Notes: a model not told the origin generated them from the sequence alone. A stretch of 64,000 nt of DNA from Maniola hyperantus (GCF_902806685.2 NC_048546.1:6634001-6698000), one strand, 5' to 3'; positions 1 through 12,300 are shown, numbered from the stretch's first letter. Numbers and translations are program-made.

Positions 1-249
1 AACGTGATGATCTATTTACAAAGGCAAAAGATATTTATCCAAGGAATACAGAAACGGTGATAGACTGGTGATTGAACATAGGTTTACAGTGCATCTTACG
101 GAAAATGTAGTTATGTCATGTGTATAAAAATATGTAATAAACTACCTCCAGGATTACGGGTATTACCCCTCCAACGATTTAAGAAGGATCTTTTTAAGTG
201 GCTTATAGATAAATGTTTTTATTCAATCAATGAAATGTTGGCACAGTAG
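1..249 (+). pseudogene. C-terminal relic of a non-LTR retrotransposon ORF2
   Basis: About 45 codons upstream of the TAG at 247-249 encode a typical LINE tail: a segment reading NKLPPGLRVLPLQRFKKDL, followed by a WLIDKCFYSINE-like stretch. This matches the 'FNKLP..IR.L....FK..LK..L..K.FYS..EF' ending of CR1/jockey-type reverse-transcriptase ORFs. Upstream (1-130) the similarity continues only if two other frames are used (DLFTKAKDIYPRNT, then GDRLVIEHRF), so at least two frameshifts are present. The element is cut by the window edge. The exact clade cannot be decided from the tail alone. Confidence 0.6.
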
Positions 250-483
250 GTTAAGTTGACTCTGATAATATATAATATAGAATTAAACTTGACTTAGATT
301 GTAAAAATAATTAAAATTTAATGAATTTAACTATGCTAATAATTTAGAATTTTATTAATTGTGTTATAATAGAAAAAATTTTGCATGCCAGAATGGCCGA
401 TAATTACCTAATAGCCCTTAGTTTAAGTTGAGGAAAATCCATAAACTATCACCGCACTACAATACAAAATACCAATTCTCTGT

Positions 484-665
484 CTCCCAACGCTGCGCCT
501 TCTGGAGCGATGGCGCCATTCCAGCGCCTTGAGACCCCAACATCTATCGGTTTTCCGAACTGTGTGCCCTGCCCATTGCCACTTTAACTTCGCAACCCGT
601 TGAGCTACGTCTCCTCTACGATCTCCTCATTTCTGATTTGTTCACGTAGAGAAACTTCGAGCACT
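484..665 (-). pseudogene. RTE-type LINE 3'-end fragment
   Basis: On the minus strand this is a degenerate copy of the C-terminal part of the lepidopteran RTE-like endonuclease/reverse transcriptase. The block decodes as the WQWAGH...VLEWRP..RR..GRP region. It shares long stretches with the copies at 8085, 17725 and 42140 (for example CCATTCCAGC and GCCCATTGCCACTT on the plus strand). It is 5'-truncated and has no usable frame. Confidence 0.6.
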
Positions 666-2790
666 TGAAGTCGGTTAAAAAGGGCCAAATACAATTTAAA
701 AACTTCAAAATTTTGGCGACTGGGCTGAAGGAATAGGTAGGTACCTCTATAAGAGAAAAGCGGTGGATATTCCAAAGTTGAAGGACTTTGATTGCATATA
801 ATAGGTATAGGTGGAGAAATATATCTACCTATTAGACTATGGTAAAGCTTATTAAGATCTGTATCGCCTCAAAGATGAATAAATTAAACTAAAATCTAAG
901 AATTGGTCAAGGAAGTAGGTACGGAGTACCTATAACCGCAAACTAAAAGAGTGGGAAATAAAAAAGAACAGGTACGTGACACAACAACACCGTGGGCGAG
1001 CAACTGAACAAAATAGGCGCCAGTGATTACGAATCACATAAATTCATAAAAAAAACTGGATTGACTTGTTTAGGCACCTAATTTAAAGTCACTGTAGAAT
1101 ATGTAGGTACATATAATATAGATCGTAGGTAGAGATACGGAAGATGATAAAATGTACCTACTTAGACTAAAATTGTGCTCATTGCACAAAACTTGTGGCT
1201 TCTGGCATAGGTCAAATAAATCACGGAAACCGCAAGAAATGATAAAAAATAATCAAATATCTAACTAAATTCAGACTTGTGGTAAGTATAGGTACGTGGG
1301 AAATGTATAGGTACCTACCACTACCTACAGGGAAAGTTATACTTATACGGCTCGTCTTTTCGGGGCACTACCGTCACACGAGTAGATATGTGCTACCGTG
1401 CCTCCTGAGTTTTATACGAGTACCTACCTATTGAAAATGAAAATTTCATATAGGTAGGACATCATGGTGCCACTTTTGGGAACATCAAGACTCTACCACC
1501 GGTTCGGAATGAAGATCCTACTGAGAAGAGCCAGACGAAACTCAGTAGTGCTCTTTTTTGTTTAAAAAAAATTAAATATGCAATACAAAAGCCATGTAAC
1601 TATTAGGTATACCTACATTCTACATACTACCTGGTGGGCTGCTGGATGCAAAGCCAACCGTTTCCATGCAACCGTTTTTAAATTAAATTTTTTAATTTAA
1701 TTAATGGTGAATTTAAGAATATATTTGAATTGTTGTTTTTATTTTTATGTTGTCGCACCTACTAAAATCTGCCCAGAATGCACAAAGCTTATTTCACACT
1801 ATGGGATATGAATTAGGTATAGTCAGGTCAAAATAGACATTCAAGGTTACAATAATTCGCATAGGGCTAAAAATTGGTATACGAATGTTGGGAACACCAA
1901 TGCATAAATGAATTGTGAAAAGTCCCCATCGATTTATATAGATGTTCTCTATGATGTGTAGTGCAAATAAGCTTAATAGATGGGTAAACTCTGATTTGAC
2001 AATTTACCTAGTTCTTGCGACATTTTTTTTTTAATTTGAAAGCTACAAGCTTAACCCTGATGTACCTATTAAAGGCTCGGACACATTGTAAGCCGCGGCA
2101 ATCATTGCAAAATCACGCCAAAGCACATTGATGTGGTGCGGCCCGCGGTCCATACAAAATGTAAGAAACTGATTCAGCCTTTATACCAATGCATAATGCA
2201 TGCAACATTTATTATCTGTCCCTATTAACTAAAACGGTAATCATAACAATCCGTTTACGCTTCTTATGCAAATGGGATGACACTCAAAGCTTAGGACATT
2301 GTAAATATTAAATAATAGTACAGGAAGAAGAGACTTCATAGATGCGATCGCGTGCTACAAGAGCTCTCAGATGAGCAAGGCACGAGTCATTTCCGCTGCC
2401 AGTTGTTTTGTTCGGCAACAGTGTCGCAACGGAGAAGAATCGCTGCTAATTTATAATCGTCACTTTCAAAAATACTGACTCACGCATAAACAAAACAAGG
2501 CTTCATGTTCGTGTCGGTGGGATTAAAGCCCTATCAGATTAACGTACGTTACGAATATAATACCACAGAATATATAATAGTATAATACGTAGTCCAGACT
2601 ATAGTAGAATATGCTTTTTATCCAAATACATGTTTATGAGATTGAGAAAAAAATATAACTTCCGAAAAAACTGCACAGCGAGTTTTTCTGGCGAATTATA
2701 TTATAGTGTGTTCCTACAAACCAAGCTATAGACCTACCTTATCAGTTATCACATACAAATATACACTTACACGCACACTCACTTGCTATG
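666..2790. other. AT-rich intergenic DNA without a recognised gene
   Basis: No frame longer than about 60 codons with coding character is seen. The stretch has many short TAGGTA/TACCTA motifs and one small interspersed repeat near 1480-1560. A GC-richer patch at about 2070-2160 containing GCCGCGG and GCCCGCGG looks like a decayed foldback repeat. Confidence 0.4.
1480..1560. repeat. Short lepidopteran interspersed repeat ('CTACCACCGGTTCGGAA')
   Basis: The block contains CTACCACCGGTTCGGAA, GATCCTACTGAGAAGA and AACTCAGTAGTGCTCTTTT. A diverged second copy lies at 13187-13268 (TTACCACTGGTTCG... CTACCGCGAAGAA). The pattern is familiar from lepidopteran genomes as the 3' end of a LINE. The assignment rests on recall and the second copy only. 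Confidence 0.45.
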
Positions 2791-2794
2791 TCTA

Positions 2795-3030
2795 AAGTAG
2801 GTGAGGCGCGTGACTTCGTCTGCATGGATTTAGGTTTTACAAAAGTCCTGTGGGAACTATGTGATTCTTTAGAATAAAAAGTAGCCTAAGTATGTTCGTC
2901 CCCGGGTTGAAAGCTAAGTATCTCTATACCAGTGAAAATCGGCTAAACATATAGACCATGAGCTGGTAACAACAGACAGATAGACAGACAGACACACTTT
3001 CGCTTTTAAAATAATATAATTATGTATTAG
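2795..3030 (-). mobile_element. Degenerate non-autonomous Helitron (family 1)
   Basis: Read on the minus strand this follows the family-1 layout: an ATCCATACTAAT-like 5' end, the CTGTCTGTCTG run, the blocks decoded in the full copies at 47038 and 20047, and the CCACGCGGACGAAG-type 3' hairpin (here GACTTCGTCTGCATGG on plus). The CTAG terminus is not preserved. Confidence 0.55.
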
Positions 3031-3328
3031 TATGGATAAATAATATATTATGATTTAAAATTAAATGAAAACTTATAATAATTAAGATATTTTAACAAAA
3101 CAAAACCTTATTAATACTTATTTTTGTATTGACACTAATATTAAGTAGGCAATTATAATGGTAACTTCTTTTATTTTGCTAAAAAAAAATTTTTTTATTA
3201 AAAATTTGCAGCGATCGTTTGGCCGCGGTTTATGCGATCCACTCATATGAAAGGGCTCTTAAAATTTACGTAATATGTAGATTTGCGTAACTTTTTGGCT
3301 CCACAGTACACTAATTTATAGCCGATAA

Positions 3329-3553
3329 TTAGGTGGCGCCTCGGCGTTTTGACAGTTTACAAGAGCATAAGTTTCGTGGTTTATTGGGGTCACAACATTC
3401 AATTACTTTACGGTCATGATTTACGTTTATTGTATATAATTTTGTAACGTTAAAACTATAGATGTTAATTTTCATTTTTATATCTTTGGAAAATTGTTGT
3501 GTCACATGGAATTGAGATAGTGCAACTATGTATAATAGAATAATAATTTTCAC
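3329..3553 (-). other. 74-codon open frame, probably not a gene
   Basis: The open frame starts with a hydrophobic stretch (MKIIILLYIVALSQF) that could pass for a signal peptide, and its C-terminus has three Cys-containing motifs (CC, CSC). No upstream or downstream exon, splice site or known family was recognised, and the composition resembles surrounding AT-rich DNA. It is listed only because a secreted small-peptide reading cannot be excluded. Confidence 0.12.
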
Positions 3554-3807
3554 ATGGTTGTATGTTTATCTTAAGGTAGGCTTCATTATTATTTAAATGG
3601 TTTATTATTCTGTCATGTTAATAGAATTATTTATTTTTTGGTTTCTTATTTTCCATAATAATTACAGACTTTATTTCTCGCAACTTCATCTAGATTTAGG
3701 TTTTCAGAATGAATTCCTAAAACAATAAAGGGTTTCTATACAGTCTTTATTTTTTCAGTAGGTATAAAGAAAGCTAGGTACCTGGCTTTATCTTTAATCA
3801 TTTATTA

Positions 3808-4225
3808 GGGTGCCGTACCTCAATAGGAAAAACGGAACGCTTATAGGATCACTTTGATGTCTGTCTGTCTGTCTGTCGGTTTGGCAAGAAACCTACAGGG
3901 TACTTCCTGTTGACCTAGAATCATGAAATTTTGCAGGTTAAGTAGGTCTTATAGCAGACATTAGGGGAAAAATCGGAAAACCGTGAATTTGTGGTTACAT
4001 CACACAAAAAGAATTAAATTGTGGTCATGAAATAATAATTGGTATTTTAAATTTTCGAAGTAAGATAACTAGGTATATCAAGTGGGGTGTCTTCACCTGT
4101 ACATTCTAAAACAGATTTTATTTATTTTTATGCATCATAGTTTTTGAATTATCGCGCAAAATGTCGAAAAAATACGAATGTAGTACGGAACCCTCGGTGG
4201 GCGAGCCTGACTCGCAATTTCCCGG
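3808..4225 (+). repeat. Interspersed repeat, 'GGTTCCGTACC' family, long copy
   Basis: The repeat starts with a degenerate GGTGCCGTACCTCAATAGG, then a CTGTCTGTCTG run, TGACCTAGAATCATGAAAT, GTGAATTTGTGGTTACATCA, AAAATGTCGAAAAAATACGA, and ends near GGAACCCTCGGTG...GACTCGCA. The same order is found at 32437-32856 and, reversed, at 12310-12690, 19540-19785 and 59630-59800. It has no coding capacity. The superfamily is not clear from the ends. Confidence 0.6.
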
Positions 4226-4781
4226 GACGAAAAACTAAATGAATCTCCAGATCTTCATCCATGCAACTTTAAATATTAAGTAGGATTAGCAGGACAGGTG
4301 TAAATACCTATGAGGTACCCTTCTCGAGCTGCGTAAAGCTAAAGCTATGTATGACATTAGGTTAGGTCTGTGGCCTGTGATACTTACAGACTACTTAAAT
4401 GTCGCACAAACTCGTAGAAGAGATTACAGCGTTAATCCAACTGTTATGATAATATTAAACCTACTGACCTTTGCAGTTCGCACTTAAAACGCGTAAATTT
4501 AGAGGTTTCAAAAAGGTGCCTCAAATATTATCTCACAACCTTTGAGCAGTCATCACTACGAGCTAAAATATTCAACAGACTATAAACAAAAAGGAACTCC
4601 GTCAATACGCCCACATAATTGCAGTATTATTGTAACTTATATAGAACCAGTTCTCATCAAACGCTGGACACTTGACACAAACCAAACACGCAACGGCGCC
4701 ATTCTCGAACTGTCTAAGTATCTACTACCTATAGGTAGGTACCCAATTTTACAGCTTGACAACACTTAAATTAATGTGATA

Positions 4782-4935
4782 CTAGCTTATTCCCGCGACT
4801 TTGTCCGCGTGGACTACACCAAACCTGAATTTTCAAAAAGCCTTTCTTACTGGATGCTAGAGCTATCTGCGTGCCAAATTTCAGCCCGATCCATCCAGTT
4901 GTTTAGGCTGTGCGTTGATAGATCAAACAGTCAAA
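4782..4935 (-). mobile_element. Helitron-like fragment (family 2)
   Basis: On the minus strand the element ends in a CGCGGACAAAGTCGCGG-type hairpin followed by CTAG (plus 4782-4785). Internal blocks (CAAATTTCAGCCCGATCC and GTGCGTTGATAGATCA on plus) are shared with copies at 13454, 34126 and 55129. The 5' part is decayed. Confidence 0.55.
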
Positions 4936-5719
4936 TAAATATTTAAATAAAACTTATTTAGATTGGTGTTCTTGTACTTTCATTTCAACAAAGAAATTTA
5001 CCAACATCATTTTCCAGAAAAAAGAATATAGATAGGTACCTACTTATATATCATTGAGTATTTTATATACAAATCATTAAACTTACGTAATTTTGAGACT
5101 AGTTATTTTTTACGGAAATCTGGTAAACCACAGACATATAGTTTACATAATAAAGTCTACAAAATTACATCGAGTTTGGTTGGTTAATATTCAAAATATG
5201 AGAACTAAGCTACATATTATGCATATATTTTGTATGGAGCGAGTGACGGAGAGTCTCTTGTTAAGAAGGCAAGGGTCATCAGGCAGTATATTTGATTTCT
5301 ATCAATAACCTGCGTGAGGTCATGGAATAACCCAAAAGAACATAACCTTTAATTTAATGTTTACGTCTTTAAATATTAATTTAAACTCTCCACATATTAA
5401 ATTATCGATATTTTCTAATTAAACACAGTTACGATAGACCTTAAAAATTGATTTTCAAATATAATTTGCATTTAAAATTAACTTCTCGAATATTGAAGAG
5501 GTAACTGTGCTCGATCAAACGACGCAGCACGTGGCACTCCCCGACCGGTATGCAAATTATCTGTGCATGTGTAGATGTGTATCGAACGTAGGTATACCGC
5601 ACGCACACCACGATCTCCAGCCTCCATTCATAAAAGCAAGGCACTATCTAGCTATGAATTAATCGCAACATTTGAATATGTTTATTCTGACAAAGGAAGC
5701 AGCCATTCAGAAAAAAAAC

Positions 5720-6135
5720 CAGTCAAGTGCGTGTTGGGCCCATGCACAGTGTAGGGTTCCCTAATTGCCCATCACAATATTATATATTAGCAGTTTTTCA
5801 CAACTAACAAAAGTAATTTTCAATGTTTATACGACTCCAAGTAGATACATTTTATAAGTTGCTCGACTATATTTTATTACCTACTCCTCAATAAAGCCTA
5901 CTTAGTTGTGTTTGATAGTTTTCTTTTTAACTTCGTTAAAGATGTATTACTATATCCAAAAACAGGCATTTAGCTGGCAGAAAGGGGCTCACTTGACTCT
6001 ATCAAAATCAAGCAAACGGACCCCAGAATCGAAAATTGGTTTTTACTAACCCAAATTATTTTACACTCTATTATAAATCTTAGCCTAGAGACGGACAGAC
6101 GGACATGGTGAAACCAGAGTGAACTATGGTGAGAG
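5720..6135. repeat. Decayed 'GTTCC' interspersed repeat
   Basis: The left end has CCAGTCAAGTGCGTG and AGGGTTCCCTAATTG, and the right end has a GACGGACAGACGGACA run. This matches the general layout of the GGTTCCGTACC repeats but with a different interior. It is non-coding. Confidence 0.4.
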
Positions 6136-6631
6136 AACTCTCGGTTTAATCCTTAATCGACGATAGATATGTCAAATATTCGGCTATTATTATTGACGTG
6201 AAATCAAAGAAAAATAGGTCTACCTTAGGGCTACCTAGCGTCAAATGTATTAAAATTTGATGCCTGCCAGTGACGTCGAAGCATCGACGAAGAAGTTCCC
6301 TAAACTGTCGTGAACTGTGGTGAAACTAAAAGGGTCCCTTGTTGGCCACGGAATCCTAAAAAGTCGCCATGAGAACAGGTTTGGCACGTGTCAATGAACG
6401 ACGGGAATATTTGGACGCCATCGCACGAGATTGTCGGGTTGGATGATTGAAACGGTTTAATTGACTATCGTTCAAATCTTATTCCGAGGCAATTAATGGT
6501 TTCCGATGACAAACATTAATGATCTTGTATAATTTAGTAATTCCGTCTCGACCTATTCGAGCTTTTATCTACAAATCAATTTGCAGAGGAATAATAATCT
6601 ACATTTATACAGGTAGGTATATATTGTAAGA

Positions 6632-6930
6632 ACCGTGATAGGCTAGCGGTTAAGACGTCCGTCTCATATTCGAGAGATCGGGGCCCCGGGGGTTCGATCC
6701 CGGCCACGCACCTCTAACTTTTCGAAGTTATGTGCATTTTAAGTAATTGAAAACATGATGAGAAAACCTGTATGCCGACAGTTCTCCATAATGTTCTCAA
6801 AGGTGTGAGAAGTCTACCAATCCGCACTTGGCCAACGTAGCCAACGTTTTCTCATTCGGAGAGGAGACCTGTGTTAAGTAGTGGGCCATCGACGATGAGC
6901 TGTTGATCATGTCTGTAAGCTATGTTTTGT
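6632..6930 (+). mobile_element. tRNA-derived SINE (family A), near full length
   Basis: A tRNA-like head has an A box at about 6636-6650 (GTGATAGGCTAGCGGTTAAG) and a B box GGTTCGATCCCGG near 6690-6702. It is followed by the family body (AACTTTTCGAAGTTATGTGC, AATGTTCTCAAAGGTGTGAG, AATCCGCACTTGG) and a TGATGA-rich tail. The same body occurs at 16063, 25273, 25976, 54374, 55018 and 59278. Known biology: such SINEs carry an internal pol III promoter and use LINE machinery. Confidence 0.75.
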
Positions 6931-7494
6931 GTCCAAAAATAACTTCTCTTGACTTTCGAGTAGATACGACCAAGTCCTTTGTACTGTAGCGTACATCTAC
7001 CTATAATGTCCTATAACCTACTTCTGGCAGTGTTGATCAGACTTGAGATATCCGCTCCAGTAAGTTAGCGTCTCCAGCCTTGAGCAGTGATCACTCTGCT
7101 TGGGGCGTCAACGATACCATAATATAGAAGCCAATCTATATCGTTGCTGTTTCTACCTTACCACTTCCTTGTACCACAGAATATATAATAGTACTAACGT
7201 ATTGTACTGACTCTTCCTTTATCGTTGTTATAAGTAATGTGTTATTTTACAAGTTGTTGTACATATTAGTTCTGTTTCTTTAGAAAATAACGAAGATTTT
7301 ATGAGCCAAATGTTTATTAAGTTAATAAAAATAATAGTATGAGTAAAGATTTCAACAAAAGCTGTATACTTACCTACAGTAAAAGTGCTAAAGTAAACCG
7401 TTCAAGTGTTTCTATTAGCACATTTGCGGTCATTGTTTTTTACTTATGTAATAATATTATGTGCACATACACGCAAAAGGTGGAGAAATTACTT

Positions 7495-7805
7495 TTTATG
7501 GTTCCTTACCCAAAGGTGCTAAGTGTCAACGGGACCCTATTACTAAGCCTCCGCTGTCCGTCCGTCTGTCTGTCTATCTGCTTGTCTGTCAGTCAGCGAG
7601 TTGTATCTCATGAAAATTAATAGATAGAGAGTTGAAATTTTCACAGATTTTGTATTTCTATTTTCTATTGCCGCTATAACAAGAAATAAAAAAATGTTTC
7701 TATTTCTATAAAATGGCCATAATGTAAATTAAAAATTTATATAATTTTATACGAAGGAACGGAATCCTTACTGTGCGAGTCAAACTCGCACTTGACCGGT
7801 TTTTA
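7495..7805 (+). repeat. Interspersed repeat, 'GGTTCC' family, short variant
   Basis: The repeat begins ATGGTTCCTTACCCAAAGG and GGGACCCTATTACTAAG, has a GTCCGTCCGTCTGTCTGTC run, an interior TTGCCGCTATAACAAGAAAT, and ends GTGCGAGTCAAACTCGCACT. The reverse copy at 43825-44072, in a TMEM127 intron, shares both ends and the GCCGCTATAACA interior. Confidence 0.6.
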
Positions 7806-8084
7806 TTTTGTACACGTGTATTCCAAAGTCATTAGTGCAAGATACATTAATGAAACGGGTAAATCGAGAAAGTGGATTAAACTAAAGCAAGGTTCGCAAT
7901 GTGGGTTATGTACACGTGTTAATCAACTCTAAGTAAAGTCTTTGGATTACTCTCACGGCACTCCAACACTAAGATCAATAAATGCGTGAAGTTACTTTTC
8001 TACTTAGTAGAAAGCTTCGGATTCTGTCCCATGTACAACGGCAAGCTGATGTCCGCAACTTCGCCCGCATGGATTTCATCGTAA

Positions 8085-8441
8085 TCAACCTATAGACGTC
8101 CACTGCTGGACATAGGTTTCTTGTAGAGACTTCCACACGCCTCGGTCTTGTGCCGCATGAATCCAACGGCTCCCTGCAACTCGTCTGATGTCGTCCGTCC
8201 ACCTAGTGGAGGGTCTTCCAACGCTGCGCCTACGGGTGCGAGGTTGCCATTCCAGCACCTTGAGACCCCAACGTCTATCGGTTTTCTGAACTACGTGCCC
8301 TGCCCATTGCCACTTCTGGTTCTCAACGCTATGTCGAATACTCCTGATTGGATCACTTAGAGAAACTCCAAGCATATCTCTCTCCATCGCATGGATTAAG
8401 GTGTTTAAAAATCTCGTGAGAACTCTTTGATTTTCGGGCAT
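8085..8441 (-). pseudogene. RTE-type LINE ORF, C-terminal fragment
   Basis: An open minus-strand frame of 118 codons matches the last ~110 residues of the RTE-like ORF common in moths and butterflies: MERDMLGVSL, WQWAGHV, RWGLKVLEWQPRTRRRSVGR, RWTDDIRR, then VQQWTSIG at the stop. The endonuclease and RT domains are missing (5' truncation). An ATGA-rich tail follows the stop on the minus strand. It is a dead remnant, not a host gene. Confidence 0.75.
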
Positions 8442-8556
8442 AAAAATCTGTCTAGGTATGTCACTCTCCAGTCTCCAGGTCTATAACTATATCCATGCAA
8501 AAAAACACGTCTATCTGTTACCTCGTTGCAGAATACTTCCCCTCGCAAGTCCCACT

Positions 8557-8680
8557 AGGACCTAGGTGGACAGATGACTTCAAACGATTCAGGTGGCGTA
8601 AGACTGTGGCGTATAAAAGTCCCTACAAGAAACCTATGTCCAGCAGTGGACGTCTATTGATCGTGATGATGATGAAGCTT
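8557..8680 (+). pseudogene. Second, plus-strand RTE 3' scrap
   Basis: The plus frame shows RWTDDFKR followed by CCTATGTCCAGCAGTGGACG and a GATGATGATGA tail. These are the last ~35 codons and tail of the RTE element, lying tail-to-tail with the copy at 8085. Confidence 0.55.
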
Positions 8681-9039
8681 GTGGTTCTTTGTATATTATT
8701 GGTTTATTCTAGCTGTATTTCCGAAATTATGATAAAATAAATTAGACAGCTAAAATTTTGGATATGCAATGCAAAGCACCAGTATGAATGAAAGTTGGCG
8801 ACCTCCAATCTGCACGTAGGTGGCTGTTGCAAGCAGTTCTGCCTTACTTCTGTGGATGCGATCCATTCACAAAACTGTCCGCGTGGGTGTAGCCACGCTT
8901 TATATCACACATTAATAAAACAAACATGTTTTAGCGCGTGTCTCAGAGACGCCAAGGTAAGAACATTGCTATTAAATAATTACGTTATAAAAATTGTATA
9001 ATACCGGCGCGGGCGTATATATTCATTCGTATATAACTA

Positions 9040-9252
9040 GATAACTCTGACTCCGTGTCCGCATGGATTTAGGTTTTTAAAAATCCCAAGGAAACTCCTC
9101 AATTTTCCGAGATAAAATGTATCCTATATGCGTATTTAGGATGCAAGCTATCTCTGTACTAAATGACGATGCCCGCGACTTAATCCGCGTGGTCTTAGGG
9201 TTTGAAATTGGTGTAGTCCACGCGGATGAAGTCGCGGACATCAGCTAGTCCA
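9040..9252. mobile_element. Two Helitron ends in inverted orientation
   Basis: A decayed family-1 piece (TCTGACTCCGTGTCCGCATGG, then ATTTAGGTTTTTAAAAAT) is followed by GATGCCCGCGACTTAATCC and, 80 bp on, its inverted partner GCGGATGAAGTCGCGG..CAGCTAGT at about 9222-9250. The 9173-9250 stretch forms a foldback of two Helitron 3' hairpin ends. Confidence 0.5.
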
Positions 9253-9484
9253 TCATAAGCTAGTGGCGTAGGTATATATAGTAGAAGAGATACTTAGTGC
9301 TCTTCAAATGTGATCCAAGTGTCTTCACTTTATGATATCATTGGCTTAATGGAAGCGTCTGACATCACAGAGATCTACTAGGTATAACATAATACATGGA
9401 TGATATTATCTCACTTTGCTACTTAGTCTCGCTAGCTACCTAGCAATCTCGAAGCTTTCTACCAGACCAGCTAGGTGATTCCCT

Positions 9485-9660
9485 AAGTGTCTAACACTGA
9501 ATGGATAGTCACTAAGCTCATTTGACATTGGTGGTTGGTTGGTTGTACAATGCTGCTTCACTGGGTGAATATAAAAATATTTTTTCATAGAAAAACTTCA
9601 TTGGATTAAAAATATTAATGTCAAATGAGCTCGGTGGCTATCATTCAGTGTTGGACGCTG
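9485..9660. mobile_element. MITE with ~40-bp terminal inverted repeats, copy 1
   Basis: The left end AGTGTCTAACACTGAATGG..., extending through GCTCATTTGACATT, is inverted at the right end (AATGTCAAATGAGCTCGGTG...TCATTCAGTGTTGGACGCT). The central region contains TTTTTTCATAGAAAAACTTCA. The better preserved copy is at 31972-32135. A second partial right end follows at 9661-9695. Confidence 0.65.
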
Positions 9661-9719
9661 TGACTATCATTCAGTGTTAGGCACTTTATGATGGTCTGCG
9701 GGCTGAAATGAATCACCCC

Positions 9720-9832
9720 GCTGACCATCATAAATGCCTAAATTGACCCAGCTGGGATTCGAATCCGGTACCTCTTATTTATTTAAGGCTACAAGTGCAC
9801 ACCACTGCGCCTTAAAGGTTTACCAAACTAGT
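9720..9832 (-). mobile_element. tRNA-like SINE head (family B)
   Basis: On the minus strand there is an A box in AAGGCGCAGTGGTGTGCAC and a B-box-like GGATTCGAATCCC. The head resembles that of the SINE at 31795-32254. No complete cloverleaf with an anticodon stem is evident, so this is not called a tRNA gene. Confidence 0.5.
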
Positions 9833-10014
9833 GATAATAACTGGGACCGACAGTTTAATGTGGCAGTTGTGGCCAGACTGTCGTCATCATTAACAATGTA
9901 ACGATATTTATAGATTGCTCGTGGCCAGGTAAGCAATCAGGTACCAACTCTAGGTGCAAGTTACGAAGCTTGCATTACTTTCTAGCCTATATACATTTTA
10001 AGTAGAAAAATCGG

Positions 10015-10400
10015 ACAAGTGCAAGATAGTTCTTGTACAGACAGTGTTCCGTTATTTAAGCTTACCGTGAACCAAAATCAAAATTGATTACAATTTTTTT
10101 GTTTTTTCTCTCACATAGTATTTTTTCCAAGCAGGTAGTTATAAGTATTATATTATTATTTTCTTGGTGGGTCATAGTTTATTACCTTTGTTAATGATAG
10201 CTATTGAAGCTACTAATATTATAAATGTGAAAGGGTGTCTGTCTGTCTGCTAGCTTTATAAGGCCCATCCGTTCGATCGATTTTGCCGGAATTTTGGTAC
10301 AGCCAGAGCATGCATCCTTAGAATCTTAGATGGACGTAGGTTACTTTTTATGTAGATAAAAATTGCCACTCATGTTTTATGTTCGGCCGAGGTCACATAA
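10015..10400. repeat. GTTCC-repeat end next to a Helitron 5' half
   Basis: 10015-10130 has AAAAATCGGACAAGTGCAAG and CAGTGTTCCGTTATT, a decayed end of the GTTCC family. 10208-10390 has the family-1 Helitron 5' half: CTACTAATATTATAAATG, the GTCTGTCTGTCTGCTAG run and GGCCCATCCGTTCGA. The Helitron 3' hairpin end is missing. Confidence 0.5.
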
Positions 10401-12300
10401 AAAAAATATGTTTGCAATATTAGCCGTATACAGATTTAATAAGATGTCTGACATAGTCAAGTTGATTTCACCGATGTTCCAATTTCTTTCTGAGTAGCTA
10501 CGGAACACTAAAACCCTACCCGCAATAGAGATTGCACTGGATGGTCTGGTGTTGCTAGCCCCCGACAGCTAGTTACGCGATAACCATCTCACGATAACCA
10601 GGGCTTCTTTATGGACCAGCTCACGTTCATATTTCCAAACAGATGGACGGCTATAATATAAGCCAATTTAGTTGTGCCGGCCACTTAAGGCTGAGTGCTC
10701 ATTGGGGTTTATTTATTTAGAACTGCCAACCATGGATTTAGCATGAAATAATAACTCTATAATAATAATAATAATAATTCTTATTAGATTCATCTGGATG
10801 ACGCACTCTCAAAAGGCTCAAAAGGTCATTGAGTGGTTAAGTCATTAAGTAATTAGTGCATTAATTATTCTCTATCACAATTAAATAACAGATGAAGGTA
10901 GATATTCCTAATACCAGATCGCGGGAAGTGGGAGTCGAGATAAATGCATTCTCTCGATGGTTGTGTAGTATAAGATAATAATATATCTACATCATATTAT
11001 GAGCTGCTGATCAATTGCGAACACAGAAAAGTTTTGAAGCTGTGATGCCAGTTAAGACGGCGGTCTAGTCGAGGGAATTTTTAGGAGTTACTCGTTTGTG
11101 CGTTGTAAGCAATTAAATATTACTTGCTTTGCTTTAATCCTGCGTCTCTCTGGCTTAAAAGTATCGCACCGGCGGTGTGCAAGTATCGCTCCTCTTACCT
11201 TCAATGCCGAAAATTAAAATTAATTCTCGTTGAAATCAGTATGTCTCAATCTTAAAGTCTTCATAAGGAATGGAATGGAGTAGACGCGGTAATAAGACGG
11301 ATTTATGAAATTTTATAGCGTCGCTTGCCTTCAATGTCACGATCGCGACCAAAAACAGATACAAACTTGGTGAACGATCAGAACAATACGGCTTAAGTTA
11401 AAGCCGTTCACAATGATGATCGAGAATAATTTTATATCGCCAAAATCACTTTTCCCGCTATGAAGCGGCTTCATGTTTCACTCAAGTCATGGCGATTTTG
11501 TGAGGCTTGGACACTGATACCTATAACAGATTCCTCCGACGTCGAGCATATAAATCAATAGGTTTAGGCATGTCATTTTGATAATGCAATAGGTAGCTAG
11601 GTATAACTACCACAGAGATATTTCCTCCTACATCAATAACACCTTACTATGCTCAAACGCTTAATTCGACAAGCACCGATGCAAATGCAAAATCTCTGAT
11701 CGCCGATGCAAGTGTTTTTGTTGCTCTACAAAAACTATTAAATAGCCATATATAATAAGTGGATAAGTACATAGCTATCTATCTACCATTTTTGCGCAGG
11801 CATACAATTTTTGCTTGTAAAAGTTTCAATATCTAGGCTGTTGTTGTTATCATGATTTACAATAAAAAGTAAGAATTCTTTGAAATTTTAATTGAAATTT
11901 GAATTTAGTGATATAGAAAGCGATTGAAAGGAAAGACCCCTGGCCCCTGAATAGTTATTATTATAATTCGCAGATAGAAGTCAGTAAAGGTGGATCTAAC
12001 TTCTAATAAGAAACACGTTTTGATTATTATATTTGCCTCGTGTAGAACAATGTGTGAAATGAGTATTTACTTATTACTTACTACATAATTATGTGATAAA
12101 ATTGCATGGAAAATTTCCATGAAATGCTTTAAGCATAATTAGCATGCTGCTGTAAAATTAAATCATCAGGAAAAAAATTGTAGAGTATAAACATGATTTC
12201 ATTGTCAGTTCCCGGTAACGTAAGGTCGTATGGGCCGCGTATACCTACCTAGTGCGTTCCTTACACTTTTCACTGAGAAGCTCTTCTTTACCTTTTCTTC
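10401..12300. other. Intergenic DNA, no gene recognised
   Basis: Low-complexity AT-rich DNA with a short (ATA)n run near 10758-10778. Around 11300-11520 the composition is more balanced, but no open frame, splice pattern or repeat family is recognised. Confidence 0.35.

Noticed and set aside
6632..6730. Possible tRNA gene (A and B boxes)
   Set aside because: The head is followed by a shared body and repeated many times in the window; the anticodon arm does not fold cleanly. It is a SINE head, not a tRNA gene. The same applies to 16063, 26230, 32190, 54420 and 55018.
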